A stretch of DNA of 64,000 nt from Bacillus licheniformis DSM 13 = ATCC 14580 (GTDB lineage: Bacteria > Bacillota > Bacilli > Bacillales > Bacillaceae). Location: positions 534,501 to 598,500 of the forward strand of contig NC_006270.3 of assembly GCF_000011645.1 (NCBI RefSeq), read 5' to 3'. This document shows positions 58,406 through 64,000 of this stretch, piece by piece. The notes under the pieces are model-generated. The model was given only the letters and a program-made list of their open reading frames with translations. It made no database searches and had not been told where the DNA came from. Each line of letters starts with the position of its first letter. The stretch's first letter is position 1. Position numbers and translations under genes: made by a program.

Positions 58406-58903
58406 ATGAAGAAACAAGCAGCCAGAGCGTCTCTTGTCGCTTGCATAACAGACCGGAAAGAAGACTTTTACCGGCTGGCATACAGCTATGTGAAAAATCA
58501 AGAAGACGCCTTAGATATTGTCCAGGAATCAATCAAAAAAGCGCTCGATTCCGTCGATTCCGTTCGCAATCCGGATACGATCAAAAGCTGGTTTTATAAA
58601 ATTTTGGTGCGGACGGCAATCGATTTTTTGCGCAAACAGAAAAAACTAAAGGTTATGGATGATCAAACGATCGAGTTTTTAAGCCAGGGCAAGGAAGATA
58701 CCTACCGGGATACAGATCTCCATGAGGCGCTTGATGAGTTGCCGCAACCCTACCATACCATTATTGTTCTGCGGTTTTTCGAGGATCTCAAACTGGAAGA
58801 GATAGCGGAAATCACAGGCGAAAACTTGAATACGATCAAAACGCGCCTTTACAGAGGATTGAAGCTTATGCGCATCCAATTGACGAAGGAGGATCTTTCT
58901 TAA
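58406..58903 (+). CDS. sigV: ECF sigma factor SigV
   Basis: 165 residues. Region 2 (DFYRLAYSYVKNQEDALDIVQ) and region 4 (EEIAEITGENLNTIKTRLYR) are complete; the sequence is close to B. subtilis SigV. It is released by lysozyme and directs transcription of oatA and other envelope genes. Its stop overlaps the rsiV start, coupling it to its anti-sigma factor. Confidence 0.93.
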   Translation: MKKQAARASLVACITDRKEDFYRLAYSYVKNQEDALDIVQESIKKALDSVDSVRNPDTIKSWFYKILVRTAIDFLRKQKKLKVMDDQTIEFLSQGKEDTYRDTDLHEALDELPQPYHTIIVLRFFEDLKLEEIAEITGENLNTIKTRLYRGLKLMRIQLTKEDLS

Positions 58904-59763
58904 TGGATAAGAAATTGGAACAGCTGAGAAAAGCATATCAAAACGTCCCCATTCCGAAGGAGCTGGATCAGGTTGTCGAGACTGCGCTTCAGCATAAACC
59001 GAAGAAGAAGAGAAGGATAGTGGTATGGCCCGCATCAACGCTGGTCGCGGCGGCTGTACTATTGGCTGCCGTCGTGAATATCAATCCCGGAGCAGCGCAG
59101 GCCATGTCGCAGATACCTGTCATCGGCAAGGTCGTTAAAGCCATCACATTCACCGAGATCAAACAGAAAGATGGAGAATCGAGCATTGACGTGAAAACAC
59201 CGGCTCTTTCCGGCTTGAATAACCGGGAGCTCGAAAATGGCATCAACGAGAAATATGTAAAGGAAAGCCATCAGCTTTACCGGGAATTCATGAAGGAGAC
59301 GTCCCGGAATAAAAAAGGGCATCTCAGCATCTACAGCGATTATGAGACAGTCACGGATACGAAAGATTTGATTTCGATTCGGCGAAGCGTCGAAAGAACG
59401 GAAGCGTCCAGCTATACCGAACGGCGCTATATCACCATTGACAAAAAGAATGAAGTCCTGCTCACCTTGAAAAGCTTGTTTAAAGACGACCGGTATATCA
59501 CCGCCATCAGCGAAAACATTAAAGAGCAAATGAAACAGCAAATGAAAGATGATCCTGATAAAATATATTGGATCGGTGACGAAGAAGTCGAGCCATTCAA
59601 ACGAATCAAGGCCGACCAAAATTTTTACATTACAGAGAATCATAAACTGGTGATTTCGTTTGATGATTATGAAGTCGCTCCCGGCTATATGGGCGCGGTG
59701 GAGTTTGAAATTCCGACTAAGGCGATTTCGAACCTGCTGATCGGCGACCGCTATATCCGCTAG
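58903..59763 (+). CDS. rsiV: Anti-SigV factor and lysozyme receptor RsiV
   Basis: 286 residues: a cytoplasmic sigma-binding segment (1-45), one membrane segment (about 46-66, VVWPASTLVAAAVLLAAVV), and a large outer domain (DUF3298/DUF4163; YETVTDTKDLISIRRSVERT, LTLKSLFKDDRYITAI). In B. subtilis lysozyme binds this domain, exposing RsiV to signal peptidase and RasP. The order sigV-rsiV supports the assignment. Confidence 0.92.
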   Translation: MDKKLEQLRKAYQNVPIPKELDQVVETALQHKPKKKRRIVVWPASTLVAAAVLLAAVVNINPGAAQAMSQIPVIGKVVKAITFTEIKQKDGESSIDVKTPALSGLNNRELENGINEKYVKESHQLYREFMKETSRNKKGHLSIYSDYETVTDTKDLISIRRSVERTEASSYTERRYITIDKKNEVLLTLKSLFKDDRYITAISENIKEQMKQQMKDDPDKIYWIGDEEVEPFKRIKADQNFYITENHKLVISFDDYEVAPGYMGAVEFEIPTKAISNLLIGDRYIR

Positions 59764-59767
59764 TGAA

Positions 59768-59812
59768 AGAAATCCATGATTCGCTGAAATCATGGATTTC
59801 TTATTTTTTACA
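59768..59812 (+). terminator. Terminator after rsiV
   Basis: Thirteen-base stem GAAATCCATGATT / AATCATGGATTTC followed by TTATTTTTT. It separates sigV-rsiV from oatA. Confidence 0.9.
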
Positions 59813-59893
59813 ACTTTGTAACAACATATTCTGCAGGAAACTCTTATACTAGAGAGACGGCATTACTCAGGGAAGATAAAAATGACGATTTTT

Positions 59894-59921
59894 TGAAACA
59901 AAAAACCGTCCTGACTTCGTC
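59894..59921 (+). promoter_or_regulatory. Candidate SigV-dependent promoter of oatA
   Basis: TGAAAC (59894-59899), an 18-base spacer and CGTC (59918-59921), about 70 bases before the oatA start. The spacing is one or two bases longer than usual for ECF sigma factors. Confidence 0.45.
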
Positions 59922-59992
59922 TATAATATCGGAGCCGTAAAAGGCACGAAACATACAGAAGAATCGTACGTACATATCATTGGAGGAATACC

Positions 59993-61873
59993 ATGCGAGA
60001 TCAGACACAACAACACCGTTACATACCGGGGTTAGACGGCCTTCGGGCTTTTGCCGTTTTGGCGGTTATCGCTTACCACCTCAACATGAGCTGGGCCGAC
60101 GGAGGCTTCATTGGGGTTGATATCTTTTTTGTTTTATCAGGATATTTGATTACATCGATTATCCTGCCGGCGTATGGAAATGACATTTCCCTCACATTCC
60201 GCGATTTTTGGGTGCGCCGGATACGGCGGCTGCTTCCAGCGGCGACGCTCATGATTTTCGCAACCGTCATATGGGTCGCTTTGTTTAACAGAGAGCTGAT
60301 GCATACCGTACGGGGAGATGCGATCTCCTCTCTTTTGTATGTCAGCAATTGGTGGTTTATCTTTCACGACCTGTCATATTTTGATAGTTTCGGATCGCCG
60401 TCTCCTTTAAAAAACTTGTGGTCACTGGCGATTGAAGAACAGTTTTATTTTATCTGGCCGATCATTTTGCTGTTGGGCATCTACATATTTAAAAAGCGGG
60501 AGAGGTTTGCAGCGGCGGTTGTGCTGTGTGCGCTTTGTTCAGCCATATGGATGAGCATCCTGTACGTCCCGGGCGGCGATCCGAGCCGTGTATATTACGG
60601 GACGGATACACGCGCTTTCGAGCTGTTGATCGGATGCGCATTAGCCCTTGTGTGGCCGATGAAAAGGCTGTCTGGGAACAGGCTCCCCAACAGCCTCAAG
60701 CATGCATTGCACGGAACTGAGCTTGCCGCTTTCGCGCTGCTTATGATGTGCATTTATTTTGTCGATGAATTCAGCCCGTTTCTCTATCACGGCGGAATGC
60801 TTATAATCAGCATAATCGCAGCTATTTTGATTGCATGCGTCAGTCATCCGAGCAGCTTCCTGGGCTTTGCCCTTTCCGTGAAGCCGCTGCGCTGGATCGG
60901 GAAAAGGTCGTACGGCATTTATCTTTGGCACTATCCCGTTATCGTGCTGAGCACGCCTGTTCAGGAGATTGGAAATCCGGTGTACTGGCATGTTGCGATG
61001 AAGGTCGCCGTTACATTTATTCTGGCGGAACTTTCGTATCGCTTTATTGAGAAGCCGATCCGAAAAGACGGTTTTAAACCGTTTGTCAGCCGGGTTTTTC
61101 TGGATAAGATCACGGAATGGAAAACGGCTTCCGTTCCAAGCAAAATATCAATCGGCCTGATGTTTGCCGCGCTCCTCGTTTTTGCAGGGGGTCTGTCGGG
61201 ATTGGCCGACGAAAAGAAACAGCCGCAGCAGGCCTATTCAAAATCTTATGAGGAAACAAGCGCCTCAGCGGATCAGCCGGCTGACAAAAGTGAAGAACGG
61301 CAGGACGATAAGAAAGCACAAACTGAGAGCGGAAATGAGAGTAAAACCGGAAACGGGGAGGAATCGTCAGATACGAAAGATGAGCAGTCTGCGGAAAAAG
61401 AGCCGGATCGCATCGAAAAAGAAGTATTGGCTGTCGGGGATTCGGTCATGCTGGACATCGCTTCAAGCCTGCGCCGGAAGATTCCGGGAATCACAATCGA
61501 CGGACAGGTTGGAAGGCAAGTGAGGGAAGCGCTTCAATTGACATCAACCTACGCCTCCTTTAATCATCCGGACAAAGCCGTCGTCATTGAATTGGGAACA
61601 AACGGCTATTTTACGGACGGCCAATTGGACGCTTTGCTTGATGCTTTCTCAAAAGCGGATGTCTATCTCGTGAATACGCGCGTCCCCCGACAATGGGAGA
61701 GCAAGGTGAATGAATCGCTTCGGAAGCATGCGGACAGCCGTCAAAATGTGACATTGGTCGATTGGCACGCTGAAGCACTGCAACATCCCGAATATTTCAC
61801 CGCCGACGGCGTCCACCTGATGCCGAAAGGTGCTGAAGCCTTGGCATCGCTTATCGTCAAAGCGATGAAATAA
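59993..61873 (+). CDS. oatA: Peptidoglycan O-acetyltransferase OatA
   Basis: 626 residues. Residues 1-400 form an acyltransferase-3 domain with ten hydrophobic segments (YIPGLDGLRAFAVLAVIAYH, LWSLAIEEQFY). After a charged linker (410-475), residues 476-626 are an extracytoplasmic SGNH hydrolase domain: nucleophile in AVGDSVMLD, ELGTNGYF, and the Asp-His pair in TADGVHLM. The protein acetylates MurNAc and confers lysozyme resistance, matching the neighbouring SigV system. Start after TTGGAGGA. Confidence 0.94.
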   Translation: MRDQTQQHRYIPGLDGLRAFAVLAVIAYHLNMSWADGGFIGVDIFFVLSGYLITSIILPAYGNDISLTFRDFWVRRIRRLLPAATLMIFATVIWVALFNRELMHTVRGDAISSLLYVSNWWFIFHDLSYFDSFGSPSPLKNLWSLAIEEQFYFIWPIILLLGIYIFKKRERFAAAVVLCALCSAIWMSILYVPGGDPSRVYYGTDTRAFELLIGCALALVWPMKRLSGNRLPNSLKHALHGTELAAFALLMMCIYFVDEFSPFLYHGGMLIISIIAAILIACVSHPSSFLGFALSVKPLRWIGKRSYGIYLWHYPVIVLSTPVQEIGNPVYWHVAMKVAVTFILAELSYRFIEKPIRKDGFKPFVSRVFLDKITEWKTASVPSKISIGLMFAALLVFAGGLSGLADEKKQPQQAYSKSYEETSASADQPADKSEERQDDKKAQTESGNESKTGNGEESSDTKDEQSAEKEPDRIEKEVLAVGDSVMLDIASSLRRKIPGITIDGQVGRQVREALQLTSTYASFNHPDKAVVIELGTNGYFTDGQLDALLDAFSKADVYLVNTRVPRQWESKVNESLRKHADSRQNVTLVDWHAEALQHPEYFTADGVHLMPKGAEALASLIVKAMK

Positions 61874-61881
61874 TCTATAAA

Positions 61882-61914
61882 AAGAGGCTCTCCTTTAAGG
61901 AGGCCTTTTTTTAT
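61882..61914 (+). terminator. Terminator of oatA
   Basis: Stem AGAGGCTCTCC / GGAGGCCTTTTT region with T run; imperfect but well placed. Confidence 0.7.
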
Positions 61915-62061
61915 GGCAATAAAGTCAATTGGGTGCATTTATTTTTCATGCAACCGCCTTTCACTGTTCAAAAAATATGGTACAATATACAAATGTTTTG
62001 CAGCCTGTAACAATAGAAACAGAGATGTTAACTAGGTTGATAGAAAGGTTTTGATGTTTTT

Positions 62062-63267
62062 ATGCTTCATAATCCAGTTGGAAAAGAGAGGTTGGCATTG
62101 GCTTTTCTGCTCGGAATGCTTGCCATACTTGGACCTCTTAATATCGATATGTATTTGCCGAGCTTCCCTGAAATAGCGGATGACCTGGGAGCCGGTGCGT
62201 CGCTTGTGCAGCTCAGCTTAACGGCTTGCTTGATCGGCCTTACCATCGGCCAGCTCGTGATTGGGCCTGTGAGCGATGCGAAGGGAAGGCGAAAACCTTT
62301 ATTAATTTCGATTTCGCTGTTTGCGCTGTCTTCACTGTTTTGCGCGCTGTCGCCTAATATCGCGACATTAGTGCTTGCCCGTTTTTTACAGGGATTTACC
62401 GCTTCGGCTGGAATTGTGCTGTCGCGCGCCATTGTACGGGACGTGTTTACAGGGAGAGAGCTTTCTAAATTTTTCTCGCTTCTAATGGTTATCACCGCGG
62501 TTGCGCCGATGGTCGCGCCGATGACGGGGGGAGCCATCCTGCTTTTGCCGTTCGCTACTTGGCATACGATTTTTTATACGCTGGCATTGATCGGATTGTT
62601 ACTAGTACTCGTTATCTCGATGAAATTGACTGAAACATTGCCGCCCGAAAAACGGATTCCAAGCTCAATCGGTTCGTCTCTCAAAACGATGGGGAGCTTG
62701 TTGAAGGATCGGTCTTTTATCGGCTATGCGCTGACTGTCGGTTTCATTCACGGAGGCAGCTTTGCCTACGTATCCGGAACGCCTTTTGTATATCAGGATA
62801 TCTATGGGGTTTCTCCTCAGGTGTTCAGCGTGCTGTTCGGCATTAACGGCCTCGCCATTATTTCGGGAAGCTTTATCATCGGGCGATTCGGGGGAATCAT
62901 TCATGAGAGGAAGCTCTTGCGGATCGCGGTCATTACCGCTGTCATCGCGACATCCGTTCTCCTGACGATGACGATTTTGAAAGGACCGCTTGCAGCGATT
63001 GTCATTTCAATCTTTATCTACATGATAACCATCGGAATGACGTTGACAAGCACATTTACGCTGGCGATGGAAAACCAGGGGCACCGTGCGGGCAGTGCAA
63101 GCGCAATGCTGGGCATGCTTCCGCTGCTGCTCGGTTCGATCGTTTCGCCTCTCGTTGGAATGAATGAAACAACGGCCGTTCCAATGGGTGCGATCATGTT
63201 CATCACTGCTGTGATCGGCTCTTTCGCTTTTTTTGCTTTAACGCGGGAAAACCAGGGGGAGCGGTAA
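62062..63267 (+). CDS. ydgK: Bcr/CflA-family MFS drug exporter YdgK
   Basis: 401 residues, 12 hydrophobic segments. N-terminus LGPLNIDMYLPSFPEIADDL, motif A GPVSDAKGRRKPL and motif C-like GFTASAGIVLSRAIVRD are typical of the Bcr/CflA (DHA1) drug/H+ antiporters. Length and sequence fit B. subtilis YdgK. Confidence 0.9.
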   Translation: MLHNPVGKERLALAFLLGMLAILGPLNIDMYLPSFPEIADDLGAGASLVQLSLTACLIGLTIGQLVIGPVSDAKGRRKPLLISISLFALSSLFCALSPNIATLVLARFLQGFTASAGIVLSRAIVRDVFTGRELSKFFSLLMVITAVAPMVAPMTGGAILLLPFATWHTIFYTLALIGLLLVLVISMKLTETLPPEKRIPSSIGSSLKTMGSLLKDRSFIGYALTVGFIHGGSFAYVSGTPFVYQDIYGVSPQVFSVLFGINGLAIISGSFIIGRFGGIIHERKLLRIAVITAVIATSVLLTMTILKGPLAAIVISIFIYMITIGMTLTSTFTLAMENQGHRAGSASAMLGMLPLLLGSIVSPLVGMNETTAVPMGAIMFITAVIGSFAFFALTRENQGER

Positions 63268-63272
63268 AGGTA

Positions 63273-63303
63273 AAGGACGGAATCACTTGATTCCGTCCTT
63301 TTG
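63273..63303. terminator. Bidirectional terminator of ydgK and the kinase gene
   Basis: Stem AAGGACGGAATCA / TGATTCCGTCCTT with a two-to-four-base loop and T run, between convergent genes. Confidence 0.9.
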
Positions 63304-63306
63304 TTG

Positions 63307-64000
63307 TTATAGAGGCGCCCGCTGGATGGCGGAGTCTGAGACGTCCGCGGATTCATTGATAGAAATGACCATTGAGACAGCGGTCCCGCTATCAGGCGTA
63401 CTTTCGATATTCAGTTCACTTCCGCAGAAGTGTTTCAGCCTGCGGTTGATATTTTTCATACCGACACTATGAGTGAAATGAGAAGAAAAGATATCTTGTT
63501 GTTTCTCCGGCGGCATGCCGATTCCGTTGTCCTCTATCTTGATATAATAGCGGTTTTCGCTTTCTTTTTTTGCCGTCAGCTTGATCCAGCCTCCGCCTCT
63601 TTTCTTGCTGATGCCATGGTGGACGGCATTCTCGACAAGAGGCTGAATCATTAAAGGCGGAAGGGTAAAGTCGATGTCTTCCTCAATATCGTAAATGACG
63701 TCCAGCCGATCGCCGAAGCGCGTTTTTTCAATGGAAAGATACGAATTCACAATCGACAGTTCATGCTTGAAAGAACTCATCCCTGATGTATTTTGAAAGT
63801 CAAAACTCATTCTCAAGTAGTTTGTAAAATCAGCCGTCACTTCGCGCGCCTTTTCAATATCCAAATGACTGAGCGCGATAATGGTATTTAATACATTGAA
63901 AAGAAAGTGCGGCTTGATCTGCGATTGGAGGAATGCCATCTCCATATTTGTCGCTTGGGCTGCCGTATCTTTCATCATGATCAGGTTTTTAACGCGGGCT
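63307..64000 (-). CDS. Sensor histidine kinase, LytS/YesM type, 5' part beyond window
   Basis: C-terminal 231 residues; the frame is open to the right edge, so a start at 63978 is not real. The phosphoacceptor region is FLQSQIKPHFLFNVLNTIIA (His_kinase family), followed by an HATPase domain (PPLMIQPLVENAVHHGISKK, IEDNGIGMPPE). Such kinases usually have several membrane segments and pair with a LytTR- or AraC-type regulator, which would lie outside this window. Confidence 0.88.
   Translation of the reverse strand, partial: ARVKNLIMMKDTAAQATNMEMAFLQSQIKPHFLFNVLNTIIALSHLDIEKAREVTADFTNYLRMSFDFQNTSGMSSFKHELSIVNSYLSIEKTRFGDRLDVIYDIEEDIDFTLPPLMIQPLVENAVHHGISKKRGGGWIKLTAKKESENRYYIKIEDNGIGMPPEKQQDIFSSHFTHSVGMKNINRRLKHFCGSELNIESTPDSGTAVSMVISINESADVSDSAIQRAPL

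Overview
The window is chromosomal DNA of a Bacillus of the B. subtilis/B. licheniformis clade, most probably the licheniformis group (an inference from gene content). The backbone follows the B. subtilis 168 order ydaT-ydbA-gsiB-ydbBC-ydbI-ydbJKL-ydbM-fbpAB-ydbP-ddl-murF-cshA-ydbST-ydcA-ydcC-alr-ndoAI-ndoA-rsbRSTUVW-sigB-rsbX-tex-cmpA-sprT, then a tRNA cluster. Assignments rest on motifs and remembered protein families; no database search was run.

Region 1 (1-13.4 kb): a partial aspartase, a YojK-type glycosyltransferase, stress genes (ydaT, ydbA, gsiB), an Na+/H+ antiporter, a fused YdbB-YdbC protein, a c-di-AMP riboswitch plus terminator in front of a dicarboxylate/amino-acid symporter, the YdbJKL ABC exporter, an acyl-CoA dehydrogenase, and the Fur-controlled small genes fbpA and fbpB. 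Region 2 (13.4-33 kb): cell-wall genes (ddl, murF, alr), the CshA helicase, PH-domain proteins, a rhomboid protease, the EndoA toxin-antitoxin pair and the complete SigB partner-switching operon with its internal SigB promoter, then Tex. Region 3 (32.7-38.4 kb): a TetR regulator divergent from an MMPL exporter, the 36-residue spore protein CmpA, SprT-like YdcK, and seven tRNA genes (Asn, Ser, Glu, Gln, Lys, Leu-TAG, Leu-GAG).

Region 4 (38.4-47.7 kb) is accessory DNA. The tRNA-Leu(GAG) gene carries the 17-bp anticodon stem-loop that is the ICEBs1 attachment core in B. subtilis. Three further, progressively degenerate copies of the 3' half of this tRNA plus its terminator lie at about 40.0, 41.4 and 47.6 kb. 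Two of them are preceded by the same non-tRNA sequence, as expected for right ends of integrated elements. Between the scars lie separate cargo blocks: an EamA exporter with a leader peptide; a small HTH regulator with a membrane protein; and a block with a fatty-acid desaturase, CspC, an MDR oxidoreductase, a small membrane ORF, a YczE-like protein, a MarR regulator and PaiA/PaiB. No integrase or conjugation gene remains. I read this as serial integration at one tRNA followed by loss of the mobile machinery, and regard it as the most unusual structure in the window.

Region 5 (47.8-64 kb): mostly regulator/transporter pairs (arginase-like/HxlR, LysE/LysR), a YitT protein, an MFS pump preceded by a 30-codon ORF, a cyclase, an amino-acid permease with a TnrA/GlnR-like box upstream, two membrane proteins, the lysozyme-response genes sigV-rsiV and oatA, a Bcr/CflA exporter, and the C-terminal part of a sensor kinase running off the right edge.
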